NCBI RefSeq assembly: GCF_000276665.1
Contig: NW_004955460.1
Location: forward strand, 3,984,571-4,048,570
DNA length: 64,000 nucleotides
Direction of reading: 5' to 3'
From: Chinchilla lanigera
Taxonomy: Eukaryota > Chordata > Mammalia > Rodentia > Chinchillidae
Part shown: positions 12,357 through 24,629 of the stretch, one piece after another
Position numbering within the stretch: the stretch's first letter is position 1
How the letters are laid out: every line of letters starts with the position of its first letter
The notes under the pieces: generated by a model
Told to the model about the DNA's origin: nothing
The model's database searches: none
What the model saw: only the letters and a program-made list of their open reading frames with translations
Made by a program: the position numbers and the translations under genes

Positions 12357-12745
12357 TGTATTAGTCAGCTTTCCTTTTTCTGGATGCAAAGCCTGACATG
12401 AACAATTTAAAGAACAGGTTTAATTTGACTCATGGTTTTAAGGGGATTCAGTCCATAGTCACTGGCTCCAAAGCAGAAACATCATGACAGAAGGGTGGAA
12501 CAGAGCTTCTTAGTTCATGCAGGTCAAGCAGAGGAAGGGAACCATGTCAGAAAGGAAGGATGAGGGACCAGACATAGAGGGACCCCAAGGCCACACTTCC
12601 ATAACCCGACCAGACACACCCAAATTGTGCTGTACCAATACCTTGGACATTTACAAAACCAATCGACATTCCACTGAAACTGCCACATCCCACCACTTGT
12701 TGACTTCATAACAAAATTTATTCCTTAAACCATACTTAATCTCCA
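12357..12745 (-). mobile_element. MaLR LTR (3' LTR of a provirus)
   Basis: On the plus strand it opens TGTATTAGTCAGCTTTCC, then GGTTTAATTTGACTCATGG and GGGGATTCAGTCCATAGTCA, the reverse complement of an ORR1/MT-like LTR. It is separated by about 1.4 kb from a second, truncated copy at 14,165. Confidence 0.8.
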
Positions 12746-14164
12746 AATAAACACAAGGACACAACTCTACCTAAGATGATACAATACCTTGTGTACAACC
12801 AAAAATTCAACAATTCCTTCCGCAAAGACTCAACAATTTCAACATTTTTCAAAAGTCAAAATCCAGGTCTCTTCTGAGACTCAAGGCAAATTCTTAGTTG
12901 TGAACCTTTTTAATAATGGAAAACAAGTTACATCATCCCAAAGTACAACGCCACAGGTTAAACAGCTCCATTCCAACAGGGAGGAATAAAGGAGTAGAAA
13001 AGAATAATATCAAAGCAAGACTGAAATCCATCAGGGCAAATGTTATATCCTGTACCTCCATGTTTGGCATCCAGGGTAAATGGAGGTGAGATTCCAGAGG
13101 ACTTGAGCAGCCACCCCTATTGCTTTGTTGGTTGTAGCACACAGCCTCTCCCTTGGCTGGATTTTCCCACAACCTGCAGCCTTCCCTAGCAGACATCACA
13201 TTTTCACAGCATCACTGCTTCCTGGAATTTCCAGTGTACCTTTGGTTTCATTCCCACAACTTCATGCACTGCCTTCTCAGGAATTCCTTGTCTGGACTTT
13301 TAGGGCTTCCTTTGAAATCTAGATGGAAACCTTCCTGACACTATAATTCTTGCATTCTGCATGCCAGTGAAACCATCACAGGGAGAATGCCAAGGTCTGC
13401 TGCCATCTTGGACAATAGCCAGGCTTTCAGGAACCATGCCTGCAGTGGCTTCTTTGCCTGTATGGGTGAGCACAGTGAAATGAATCCTGAGGAAATAGAT
13501 TTCCTTCCTGAGAAGGTGTCTCAGGGAATCTCTTCTCAAATGAAATGTTCGTACTTTTGGACCCTTGAGCCTGAGATGGGTAAGGTTTGCTGATTTCTGA
13601 GATACCTTTAAAACATCTTTTTTCTTCTCCCAGTACAAAGTGCTTGGTTTCTTTTTAATGGCACTAATCTCTTCAGCAGCCAACTTTACACATGGTTCTT
13701 TCTGGTCCAAAATGTAAGTTTTCAAAATTTTCTGCTCTACTTTCCCCCTTTATTCTCACTATAAATCTGGCTAAAAGCAGCCAGCAGTACCCATGCGACA
13801 GCCTGAGTGTTGGGCTACCTTTGAGTTTCCTTTGCTAAATCAATTAGTTTACAGTCTTTAATCTCAGTCTCCTTCCACATCTTAGAACATGAGAAAAATG
13901 GATGAATTTTCTGCCAGAGCATAACACACATAACCAGTAGTCCGACCTGATCCTGGCCTTTACTGCCTGCATTCCTGTCAGTATTCTGGTCTTCTGACCT
14001 CTGACTAGAATCAACCATCAGGCTCTGATTAAAACATTCTAAGACTTTTCTAGCCTGCATCCCCAAATTCTTCCAAATTCCTCCTGCAAGCCAGTTTTGA
14101 AGGCTTCTAAAGCAGATGATCAGGTACAACCACAGCAATGATCCCACTCTTGGTACCAATGTTT
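12746..14164 (-). mobile_element. MaLR provirus internal region
   Basis: The sequence between the two LTRs ends, at 14,144-14,162 on the minus strand, in a primer-binding-site-like TTGGTACCAAGAGTGGG directly next to the 5' LTR, as expected for ERVL/MaLR elements. One reverse frame of 141 codons (13,300-13,725) is open. I see no protease, reverse transcriptase or integrase motif, which fits MaLRs, since they are non-autonomous. The copy is decayed. Confidence 0.75.
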
Positions 14165-14284
14165 TGTATTAGTCAGCTTTCACATTGCTGGTTACAATGC
14201 CTAACAGCATAATTTAAAGGCATAGCATCTTAATTTTGCTTATTATTTCAAGGGGATTTAGTCCCTTGTCAGCTGGCTCATACT
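14165..14284 (-). mobile_element. MaLR LTR (5' LTR, truncated)
   Basis: It repeats the start of 12,357-12,745 (TGTATTAGTCAGCTTTCACA; GGGGATTTAGTCCCTTGTCA). It stops at GTCAGCTGGCTC, where a B1-dID element begins; the rest of the LTR is missing. Confidence 0.78.
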
Positions 14285-14444
14285 GGCACTGTGGTACACT
14301 GCCAATCCTTTTAAAAATTTTAAAATTGAAGACAAGGTCTCACTAAGTTGGTAAGTTGCCCAGGCTGGGCTTGAACTTATGATCCTTTTGGCTCAGCTTC
14401 TGAGAGTGCTGAGATTACAGGGCTGCACCATCACATGTGGTTCA
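14285..14444 (-). mobile_element. B1-dID SINE
   Basis: A degraded reverse ID head (CACTGTGGTACACTGCCAAT) is followed by reverse B1: AAGGTCTCACTAAGTTGG, CCCAGGCTGGGCTTGAAC, GAGATTACAGGGCTGCACC. Confidence 0.82.
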
Positions 14445-16034
14445 CCTATCTCTTTCACAAGACTGCAGACCATACTAGGTGCTGTCACATTTGTGTGATG
14501 AGTGTGTAATGGTATGAATTGTATTCTAGTCACATAATATACATGTTGGCCTATAATTACAGGTGGCCTACTAAAAATTTGAACTGTAGATAAAAAATAA
14601 TGTTGCTTATTGTGCTGTTGATGTTACTTATGCTGTTAATGCTATTAACAGGCATACATTGTTTGATGTTTAAATGAATTTGAATTTATTTGGTGTTCCT
14701 GTATTTTTATTCTGTAAATTGGGCAATTGTACATGAGGGATTGGGGTAAGAAAATAACTGGTCTTCACTAAACCTTGTTTGAGAAATCCTGGGTTTAAAT
14801 ACCCAGATGCTATTCAGTGGTAATTCAGGAGGAACTCTAGTCAGGACTGTTGTCTGAAAATAGCAGAAACCTAGTTTGGCTAACTGAAATGGAAAAGGAA
14901 TTTGTTGGAAGGATCTAGCATAACTTACAGAATCAATGGGAAGGAACAGGCTGAAATTTTGCTCACATCCAACTTCCTTATTGCCTGTCCAAATATACTG
15001 TATGCACCGACCACCCCAACTCCATGTGAACCTTGGGGGAAAGACAGGAGAAGGGAGGTAATGGGAGACTGAAAATGATCAAATTATGCTATGTGCATAT
15101 ATGAATCTGCCAAAATGAAGCCCCTCAATCTCTATAGCCAGTAAAAAGGAGTAAAAAAAAGGAAGATTCTTCTAGAAAATGTAAGTTGAAAATGAATATA
15201 TTTGTGTTAAAATAAACTTTAAAAAACTGATTAAAACCAGGCTAAGAAAAGGTAAGACTCAAGAGGGATGGGGAGTCAAGGGCACATCAAGGTCTTGCAT
15301 GGACAGGGCTAGCTGGAGGGGGGGGTATCCTCTGGAGTCACAGGTACTTCATACCTCTGCAGCAGGCTCTCAGCTCTGCTGCCATCAAAATCTCTACTGG
15401 TCTCTGCTCCTGCAACTTACTCCTTCTAGGTTCAAAGCCCCAGGTTGGAGCATCTGAGCTGTTTGACCTAGGCCAGGTAACTGCACACCATGGCTACCAG
15501 GGTGAGGTGACAGGAGGTAACTGCCCACTTTCTTTGTTTTCTAGGAGTTGGGCTTGGGCTCCCAGTAAGACAGACATAAACAGTTGGAGAGACAGCTCAA
15601 AGGAAAAAGAATTTTAGGTAGAAGGAAGGACAAATAGTCACTACTGAGGCCCAGAAAAGACTTCTTGGAACCCTGCAAGTTTAAGAAACAGGGTTGTAGG
15701 GTCAAGTCAGTCTCTCTGTCCACACTGTGTCACTAACTGGCTGGGGCCCCTAGGGGTACATGGCCTTTCTGAGCCTTACTTTTGTTTTTTTAACTTGAAA
15801 AGTCAATGGTTTCTAGATTTTGATTTCATTAAGAAATACAAATTCAAAGAGAATATTAGGGGTTATAGGTATCTTGATAATTTTTGCTTTGATGAGTAAA
15901 GTTATTTTAAATAACTACCAGCTACTGCCACCATAATTTGATAAAGTATATTTTAATAACAAAAATTTGGAAGCATATATCAAAATACTAATTAGCTCTT
16001 TAAATCACGTTAGCTTTTAAAAATTTATTATGTT
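14445..16034. other. Intergenic; mostly unique, possible LINE tail
   Basis: GAGGTAATGGGAGACTG and GCTATGTGCATATATGAAT near 15,055-15,130 resemble a LINE-1 3' tail, weakly. TGGGGCCCCTAGGGGTACAT...GAGCCTTAC near 15,742 resembles a MIR fragment. Nothing else is recognised. Confidence 0.4.
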
Positions 16035-16112
16035 AGGAATGGGGATATAGTTCAGTGGCACAGTGCCTGCTGGGCAAGCACAATGTCCTGAGTTCGATTC
16101 TAAGTACAAAAA
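16035..16112 (+). mobile_element. ID SINE
   Basis: GGAATGGGGATATAGTTCAG, GGCACAGTGCCTGC and GAGTTCGATTCTAAGTAC, then an A run. Confidence 0.88.
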
Positions 16113-17344
16113 AGTTTACTGTGTTGGCTTTTTCTATTTTCCGACTTTACTTGGACCAATGAAAGACTACACCATAGATCTGTGTTTGCGAGCCATCAAT
16201 CAAATGGCTTTCAAGGTTTCTTCCAAGGTTCCAATTCTTTGAATTTCTGGAGATGGGGGAAGGGGTGTTATAGAGCTATACTGTGGCATTGCAATCTTTT
16301 TCCTTTTGTTCTTTGAGAAGATCTTGTTTGGATGACCTTCAGTGATGGCATAAAGTGTACTTCTAATGTGCATTTTAAAAAACTCTTGAATGGCAGGAGG
16401 AAGCTTTTGGGACAGGACAGGGAGCACACACCTCTTCATGTTGCCTAATGTTACTGTCGTGGAGGTGCTCGGAGACCTTGGCAGGGAGTACATTTCTATA
16501 AATCTTGAAAATCAATCAGTTAATCAATATGCGGGGGGGGGGCTGGTAGATGGGGCCCACTTAGGGGACTAAATGCTTCGTCCAGCATGGGCTTTCTCAT
16601 TATTGAGGAGACATTGATAAAATGTGGACATGAACAGGATCATAAAAATGACCCTTGTTTCTCTCCTTCCCAGTCTTTTCAAAATTATGCATTTTGAAGG
16701 CAGCTGGGACTGAGGGAATTGAATATGCACATTTGCAAGGAACCAAATCATGGCCGCATCTATAAATACTGAGATATAGTAATGGAAGGAAAGGTACAAG
16801 TTATTGACTGGACTTAAAAGTATAGCAAAGAAGAGAGGGCTTCATAGAATGAGGGAAAGTTTTCAGTTCTAAGGATCTAACTTTCTAACAATGGGGTACG
16901 TGGGGAGAAAGAGAAGCCTCTTTCTGCGTGTTCAGAGCCAAACAGGTGAAGGAGGAAGGGGTATAATGTGGTGAGCCGTGCTGCCTTCACCAGGGCTCCA
17001 TATGGTCCTACAGGGTTGTTCTTTTCAGTCCTAAGAGCTCTAGTTCTGTTTTCTTTTATGGACTTTGTGTTGACTCATTTTAATTCCTCTGTTTCTTCTC
17101 CTCCCTTACCCTCTTAGGCCTATGTTGCATCTTTTTACAGTTTTGTCTTGTGGGTCCAGTTTGCTTTCCTTATCATGTGATGCTCTTAGTCTGCTAAAAT
17201 CACTTGTCTCTGTTGCTCATCGCGATGTTTTGTCTCATAACTCTCTCTTGCTGGCTCGGATGTTAGACTACTTGAACACATTTATTTTACTGACTTTCTT
17301 TACTCCAAGTTACCTGTTTTTGGAAAGTTCATGACTAAAAACAT
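16113..17344. other. Intergenic, unique sequence
   Basis: The only landmark is a 10-G run at about 16,533-16,542. No repeat family or coding exon recognised. Confidence 0.5.
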
Positions 17345-17548
17345 TTGACTAGGTAAGATGGTGCACATGTAGTTTCAGGACTTTGGGCAACTAAGGCAGA
17401 AGGATCACCCATTTGAGCCCAGCCTGAGCAATTTAATGAAACTATCTTCAAACAAAAAATAAAAAAAGTAATAGGAATGTAGCTCAGTGTGAAGGCCCTG
17501 GGTTCAGTCCCTAGTACTAAAAGGAGAAATGAAAACAAAAACAAAACA
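17345..17548 (+). mobile_element. B1-dID SINE
   Basis: A diverged B1 (GTGCACATGTAGTTTCAGGA, GAGCCCAGCCTGAGCAA) is joined by an A-rich linker to an ID unit (GAATGTAGCTCAGTG, CCTGGGTTCAGTCCCTAGTA). Confidence 0.85.
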
Positions 17549-17575
17549 AAACAACCCACATTTTTTCAGTCATAT

Positions 17576-17626
17576 TACTTTTTGGTACAGGGAATCGACC
17601 TTAGGACCTTGCGCTCACCAGGTCAT
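17576..17626 (-). mobile_element. ID SINE fragment
   Basis: TTTTTGGTACAGGGAATCGA and CCTTGCGCTCACCAGG are the reverse complement of the ID B-box half. Confidence 0.7.
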
Positions 17627-18119
17627 ATTACTTTTGTACTTTGGCTGGCTTGTTAGGTGTGGGTACATTTGTTCTGAAATTGTGAGGTAAAGAGACTGAT
17701 TCCTAAATAAACATACTAACACTTATATTCAGCAACTACAGTAATATCACAGCTCAAATTTTCCCTCACTATAGCTTCTTTGTTCCAATGTTTCTACCAA
17801 AGATCTAGCAACTTTCTCTTTTGGAATTACTTTCTCTATAAAGCACATCAGAAAATTGGTTTTACTGTTTAGCAATCCCACCTTTGTATTTGGCCAAAGG
17901 TTATATTACCATTCTTACCCATCTGATTTAATTAAATCTGCTTCATATGATTTTAAGCACAGGTTAACAGTTGAAATATTTGGTTACACAGGTTAACCGA
18001 AAGAGATGCTCATCATGACCAACAGACATGCTGAGGTAGTAATATATGTCCTGGGAATATCAATTTTTCTTTATCTGTTTGCTATTCCAAAACTTTTTTA
18101 AAAAGTAAAAATGCCCCAT

Positions 18120-18537
18120 TGCTATGATTTGGCCATGGCTTTAGTCTGTTCCCCAAGGCTTTCTGTGTTGAAATTTAATCCCTATTGTGAAGCATTAAGG
18201 ACGAAAACTTCCTTCAACTTTGGTGTTCAGGGGTGGGGTCTAGGAGGTGATTTAGATTAGATAAAGTTGTTAGAGTAGAGCCTGATGACTGAATCCTGAT
18301 GGCATTATGAAGGGGGAGAGAGACAAAGGAGACACACACATACATGTGCATTCCTTGACTTTCTTGGGATGTTCTGGGCCATTTCAGGGCACTGTCAACA
18401 AGAAGATCATCACTAGATACAGCTTCTTGACCTTGATGCTCCAGAACCATGGGCCAAAGTAAACCTCTTTTCTTCACAAAGTAACTTGCCTCAGGTATTT
18501 TGTTCTGGTCACAGAAAACCTCACAGACTAATATATC
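18120..18537 (+). mobile_element. MaLR-type LTR
   Basis: It opens TGCTATGATTTGGCCATGGC, carries GGGGTGGGGTCTAGGAGGTG and AAACCTCTTTTCTTCAC (poly(A) region of the LTR), and ends CACAGACTAATATATC. The 165-codon reverse frame at 18,214-18,711 runs over this LTR and is not a gene. Confidence 0.8.
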
Positions 18538-19489
18538 CAGTTGTGCTGTCCTTCTATTATTCATTTTAAAAAAAATCTTTCCAGTTTGCAATCCTTGCTG
18601 CTGTAACTGAGAGCATTCCCTACCATGGTCTTCATGATATAGGGAGTGTGCCCAGCCTCTCATTCCCAATGGTAAAAGGCAACTAGAAGTGTTTTCCTGT
18701 CTTGTTTCCAAGAAAATTGCAGAGTTATGGCTAATCAGATGCTTGTTTTTGTATATTCAAACAATGCAAAAGGATTTTAGTGTCCATTCAGGATAGAGGC
18801 AGTATCTGTGTTCTGGGGCAGGGGCAGTGGCACTGGATGATAGGGATGAAAATATCTTCAAATAGACTGTTCCTACTTAGTGCTAACTATGTCTCCTCTT
18901 CTTAGCCTTCACTTTCCTAATCTGGTCACCCAGGTGCAATCTAATTCTCCAAGACTTTAATTTTCTCTCACCTAATCTCCCCTTTTTATTTAGGAGAGTC
19001 AGAGATGACTTCTATAACTTGTGGCTGAAAGCATCTATCAAAGATCTCCAAAGACTTGGCCTGAGACTTGGAGAATATGTACATATTTTTGTTCAATGCC
19101 AGGTGCATTACTGAGAAATATCTTTGACAGGCTAAGCTGTAGGCCCAAAATTCTGCACTGGGATTAAAAAATATTGCTCTGATATGTAATACAATAAGCA
19201 CTGTTAATTCCCTACCACTGTGTTTGTAACTCTGTAATGTCTGTACTGATCCTTTGCTATTTTGTAAAATGTTGTCGGTCTGTTAGTATTTTCTTCCTTT
19301 TATTTCTAAAATTAAAAAAAAATATTGCTCTGCTTCATGTGGTATAGATTTGTGTTAGCAGCAATTCATGTTGTGTGGTTTCAGTGACCCAAAGCTCACT
19401 GTGGGAGCTTCTGCAGGTGACATGATAGTCATCTTGGAGGGAAGAAGGGCGATGTAGGAGCCTTGTGTTTGACTTTGTGCATTTTTTCT
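18538..19489. other. Intergenic, unique sequence
   Basis: Nothing recognised beyond short A/T runs. Confidence 0.45.
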
Positions 19490-19830
19490 TAATTAAAACT
19501 TTCTATTAGTATATGCTTGTGACATGTAATTACATTCATCTCGGGGAACTGGTACATACACATATTGTATCATGGCCACTTTTACTCCCCCTTACACCCT
19601 GCCCTTGCTTCTCCCCTCTTCTTCAATCCGCTTCCTAGCTCTACAGTCTGTTTCCTAACATCTCTCTTTTATTTTGCTCTTTAAATATTTATATTTTATG
19701 TTTCTAATATTACAGAAGCCACTAATATTTAACCTTCTGTGTCTGATTAACTTCACTTAGTATTATGGTCTCCAGATCTATCCACTGTTCAGCCATAAAG
19801 GAGGATAAATGTAAATATTTTTTCCTTGTG
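19490..19830 (-). mobile_element. L1 3' end fragment
   Basis: TCTGATTAACTTCACTTAGT and GTCTCCAGATCTATCCA, with GACATGTAATTACATTCATC upstream, match the reverse complement of an L1 3' region (compare AACTCGAGATCATTATGTTA at about 3,005). Confidence 0.75.
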
Positions 19831-20324
19831 AACCTAAATTAACTTTTAGAATGTGCAATCAACTATCTCCTAGATGCTGAGCAACTTCATTGAAATTAAT
19901 ATGTAATATAACAACCACTGTTAACTTTATTTTGAAATTCTGTATCATCTTTATTGTTTTTGTGTTGGTTTTGTTTTTGCCTTGGTTGTTGTTATTTTGT
20001 TTTCTTTTCTCTTTAAAATAAAGAAGAAAAAATAAACTATCTCCCTTTCTATTCTGTTTTTCTACCAACCATCTCCTTTCTATTATTTTTTACATCTAAT
20101 AATCTGTGTAAAATTTAGACATTTTCTTGAAGGAAGGATTTAAATTCTTTAAATCCTTTAAAATTAATTAATACTGGTACCTACATACATCTTTTATGAA
20201 ATTAAGAGACATTACAAGAAAAATTAAACAAGGAAGAAAAATAATTACTTGTATTAATTAGATGTCTGTCAGAGAGCATCTCATCATTACAAATGAATTT
20301 TGTGTGAATGTAATCATGTTGTTC

Positions 20325-20455
20325 TTCGAATTTATATATATATATCTCATGCATTGTATCTACATAAACTGATATATCTATCAAATTATATATATGTAAT
20401 ACACCATATCTATGTCATTTATATCTATACCTGGTTATATCTATATAATACAGTT
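20325..20455. repeat. TA-rich simple sequence
   Basis: Dense TATATA and TATCTA runs, with no motif beyond low complexity. Confidence 0.7.
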
Positions 20456-20590
20456 ACTACCTCTCCTACACAGATGGGGACATAAACCCAGAGAGTAGGT
20501 TCCTTGCTGATATGGGATAAAACTGAGATTTGAACTCATGCCTTCTGACTTCAAACCTTACACTATCTCACATCAACCCTTAGTTGGAAA
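20456..20590 (-). mobile_element. MIR SINE fragment
   Basis: ACAGATGGGGACATAAACCC and GAGATTTGAACTCATGCCTT match the reverse MIR core (ancient mammalian SINE). Confidence 0.6.
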
Positions 20591-22579
20591 TTAAGGTATA
20601 ATATTTGAGATTTTTAAAATTTGGGAATTGACATTTGAACGCTGAATGTTGTTATGGTAGTGCATATATTGGAATTAGTATAGTTGATATAAGTTGGGGG
20701 TCCCAAACAGAACCTTGGATTTATCTGAAACATTTACCCTCTTATTATAGCAATTTGTTCACTAACTCCTAGTTTCTGGTTTGACATGCAAAGAACTTGG
20801 AAGCCTTTCCTCTCGTCTTCACAAGAAAAAAACTGAACAGCTGAACATTAACAGCTTTTCTTAGGTCCACCACAGATCTGAGGTCATAGGGCAAATTGTT
20901 GCTGGGAACACCGGAGAGACAGGTGGATGCACAGAATTGCATTTTACCTCAGTGGTAGCACACATCCAGAACCAGTAGAGTAGGAACAGAGAAACTATAA
21001 ACTGTGCTAGATGAAGTGCTAGAGGCTTAGTGAGAAAAAGCTTAGGGCTAAAAAAACAACCTAGTCTTAGAAAAAGGTTAAGTCCATGTTGTTTTGAGTT
21101 TTACTCTAGGATTCCTAATTAGATGCTTGTCCTGAAATAAGAGAAAAATCTAATGCCTCTTTCTGGGGGTGGGAAAAAAGTAGCCATTTTGAAATAGCCC
21201 GGAGTTGCTGTCCTTAAATGTGCCTGCCCTCAAGGGAAACTAACCAGAGCCTAACCAACTAGGGAAAAGAGAAGGGAAATATCCAGTTCTAGGCCCACCA
21301 CCAGCCTTTGATGTACAAGTGAGACACCTAACTCAAGCTCACTGAAACGGTGAGCCCTAAGTATAAGCTTATAGAGTACTTTCCTGAACCCTACTTGGTA
21401 CTATTGCACTAGCAGGTTCCTGTATATAACATATCACAGTGGAAAGAAATACACATCTTGGACTTTATGTGAAGACAAAGTCACTAGGAAAATCTAAAGA
21501 CAGTAGGGCAGACAAAATCAAGAACAGGGGAAGTTTTAACCACAGCACAATACTGAGGGCAGTCAATGAAGCCTAATGTCTGGCTAGGAAAGCACAAAGC
21601 TCACACCTAAGGTCTATTTACCTGAACAGCTCCTTTAACGCCATATATTGTGCCTACATTTAACAAGAGATTATAAGGCATGATGAAAAGCAAAATACTC
21701 AAAACCCCAAATGAAAAACAGCTTCCATGGTAAGAAGGGATGGAGTAAGAATCAGAACCAGTTTTGATATGATGAAGATTTTGGAATTAACAGGTCTAAA
21801 ATTTAAAGTAACTAAGGTCAATATGTGAAAGCTTCTCATGGAAAAAGTGGGTGATATGCAAGAAGAGATGATTAATTTAAGCAGAGATGGAGAGACAAAG
21901 AATCAAAAGAAAATGATAGAAATAAAAAAATTGTAACACAAACAAAGAATTGATGAGTTTGTTAGGGATCTGGAATGATTGAAAGAAAAACTAGTAAGCT
22001 TTAAGAAATATCAAGAAAACTTCTCAAGTTAAAAAACAAAAAGGAAAAGAAATGAAAAAGATGAAAAAGAATATCACAAAACTATAGAAAAATTATAAAA
22101 CATGTAGCATAAAGGAAATACAAGAAAGAAAAAGAGAAAGGAGTAGAAGAAATATTTGAAGTAATAGTAACTAAGAACTTTCCAAAATTAATGACAGACA
22201 CAACACTACAGATACTGAGTATGTAGAGAACAAACAGAATAAACTCTAAAAAGCTGTGCCTAGGAATGATCAATCATCCTTGGCATTGAAGCCATAAGCA
22301 TTCAAACTACAGAAAATCAAAGTCAAAGAGAAAATTTGAAAGAAGCCAGGGTGTGGGGGTATGGAAGATAAGAATTACATCAAACTTCAGAAATGACCCA
22401 AGTGAGAAGAGAATGGAATGAAGTTTTTAAGAGGTTGAAAGGAAAAACCACCAATTTAGAATTCTGTATGTGGTGACATTGTCCCTCAAAAGAAAGAAAG
22501 AAACTTTCTGAGACAAACAAAAAATGAGTAAATTTGTGACCAGTAGATCAGACCTGCCAGAAATGTGAAAATGATTCCT

Positions 22580-22690
22580 TCAAAAAGGCTAGGGACACAG
22601 CTCAATGACAGACCGCTTGCCTAGAATGTGACAGGCCCTAGGTTCCAGCAGCAGCATGGTAATAAGAAAAAAAGAAAATAGATAAATAAA
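22580..22690 (+). mobile_element. ID SINE
   Basis: GCTAGGGACACAGCTCAATG, CCGCTTGCCTAGAATG and CCCTAGGTTCCAGCAGCAG, then an A-rich tail; inside the L1M. Confidence 0.82.
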
Positions 22691-22789
22691 AGGAAAATAA
22701 AAACAAATAATTCTTTAGAGAGAAGAAAAATAGTGTAGGACAGAAACTCAGATCAATATGAAGAATATTAAAGAAGAAATAAATGAAGG

Positions 22790-23248
22790 TGCCTTAGTTC
22801 CCTTTCTTGTTGTTGAGACAAAATATTCAGCACCCACAAGTTAAAGGACAAAAGGTTTATTTGGGCTGCCAGTTTGTAGAGGTTTCAGCCCACAGTCAGC
22901 TGGCTCCAAGGCAGGGCAGCATGGTGGAGGGGCATTCAGAGGAGAAGCAGTCTAGGGCAGAGAAGACAGGAAGCAGCAAAAGCAGCAAGTAGTGAGCCTG
23001 CTTTTCTCTTTTATCCCATCCAGGTTATAAGCCTTTTCGGTGGTGCCACCCACACTCAGGGTGAGGCTTTGATTTTCAGTAAATCCATTCAGACACACCC
23101 AGACCTGTGCTAATTCCAGTCAGTGGACTAATTTACTACCATGCACCATTAATCTCAGTATCACACACCCTAGATGCAACCAGCTCTGCAAAGCCCCACC
23201 TATGAGTGTATGAGGCTGTGGGGAGACATCTAGACACAAGCCATAACA
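22790..23248 (-). mobile_element. MaLR (ORR1-like) solo LTR with target duplication
   Basis: It opens TGCCTTAGTTCCCTTTC and ends AAGCCATAACA, with GGTTTATTTGGGCTGCCAG and CAGTCAGCTGGCTCCAAGG inside. The flanks GAAGG (22,785-22,789) and GAAAG (23,249-23,253) look like a 5-bp target duplication with one change; the L1M sequence reads on across them. Confidence 0.85.
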
Positions 23249-23292
23249 GAAAGTAAAATAAGGTATGCTCTTTTTTTCACTTTTTCTCTTTC

Positions 23293-23368
23293 TTTGCAGT
23301 GCTGGGGATTGAACCCATGGCCTTGCACATGCCAGGTGGGTGGTCTGCTTAACTGCATCTCTAGCCTT
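23293..23368 (-). mobile_element. ID SINE
   Basis: GTGCTGGGGATTGAACCCAT, CCTTGCACATGCCAGG and CATCTCTAGCC are reverse ID. Confidence 0.82.
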
Positions 23369-23860
23369 TCATTTTCATTGTTTCTAATCATTTCTCAGAA
23401 AATAGTTTGCTCAAGACAATAATAACAGTGTATTCAGTCATTATAGCATATGGATAATTGAAATGAAAGATAGCAATAGTGTAAGAGACAGAAGGGAAAA
23501 TTTGGAATATTCTGTTAATGGGTACTTGGACAATCTGTGAAGCAATAAAGTATTATCTGAAAATGGAGTTGAATTAATTGTACATGTATATATATTGCAA
23601 ACTCCAATGCAACCACTAAAAATTTAAGTGAAATAGTATAAGTGATGCACTGACAGGAGAGAAAATGCGATCATTTAAATGCTCAGCAAAAGCCAGAGAA
23701 GGCGGGAAGAGAATGAAAGACAGAAAGAACAAGGGACATAAATAGAAAACAGTTATAAATGCAGCACAATTATATAGACTGACAATCCAATTATAGAGAT
23801 TATATCACTTTAAATGTGAAAGGGCAACGTACACCAAAAATGCATTAGTAAGTGTTTTTA

Positions 23861-24629
23861 ATTTATCAATGCTAAAGTGTCTCAATCCTCTCTTTTCATT
23901 TTTTTGATAAAGGGCGTGGTTATTATGCAAAGCTGATGACACTGTGTTAGAAGTTGAGGGTCAGAAGATTAAATTAGAGGAAAATTAAAGAAGATGCTGG
24001 GCTGGACTTGAGCTGACACTTGAGCTCCTTTTTGGGGTACTGGTGCACATCATGAGTCAAGAGGTTTCCCCATATAACTGGAGCTCATGACTGTCTGTTT
24101 TCATCTGGGGATCCCAAGGGCCACAGCCACTACAGGATCAATCGGGGTATACATACTGTACTTGAACTTGGTCGACATTTGTTGATCTCTTAATATATGC
24201 CCGATGTAGGTGCTAGATTCTTAAAAATGAGCAACACATGGTCCCTTCAATCACAGAGCAAGGAAGGTGGACACATAAAAAATTATGTAAGGCATGAGAA
24301 ACGGTTGGTTGAATGTCATGATTTATGAACTGTCTAGTTTTTAATACTAAAAGGTTAAAAAACCCTAATAGTATTTAGATGGATTTTCTTTGGTCTCCGC
24401 ATATTTAAATCTTAAAAACATTGTCAATATTCACAAATTAGGAGAATTGACATAAAGTTAGGATTTTTGGTACAGTATTTCTGGAAAAACTAGAAGAGCT
24501 GATAACACGGGCCCTACCCTTGTACACAGTGACAACAGACGAGAGCTGAGTCACAGTCACATGCTTCAGATAAAACATGTGTTCTCCTATTTACCACAGC
24601 CCCTATCACTCTCTATAGACCCTGCCACT
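23861..24629. other. Intergenic; possible L2 piece near 24,170
   Basis: CATTTGTTGATCTCTTAATA...GATGTAGGTGCTAGATTCTT resembles an L2/MIR-related segment. Otherwise unique. Confidence 0.4.

Larger units (their letters stand above)
20860..23860 (+). mobile_element. Old L1M element, 5' UTR/ORF1 to start of ORF2, interrupted
   Basis: Recognisable L1M segments in order: AAATTTAAAGTAACTAAGGT, AACTTTCCAAAATTAATGAC, TTCAAACTACAGAAAATCAA, ACCACCAATTTAGAATTCTG and CAGACCTGCCAGAAATG. After the nested LTR come CATTATAGCATATGGATAA, TTGCAAACTCCAATGCAACC and ATATCACTTTAAATGTGAA. All reading frames are broken. The 5' limit is uncertain (20,860-21,600). Insertions within it are an ID at 22,580, a MaLR LTR at 22,790 and a reverse ID at 23,293. 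Confidence 0.8.

Noticed and set aside
13300..13725. 141-codon reverse frame inside the MaLR provirus
   Set aside because: It is in the provirus sense strand but shows no retroviral enzyme motif. MaLR internal regions are non-coding relics, so it is not called as a gene.
18214..18711. 165-codon reverse open frame
   Set aside because: It lies mostly over a MaLR LTR in the wrong strand; no protein family resemblance.
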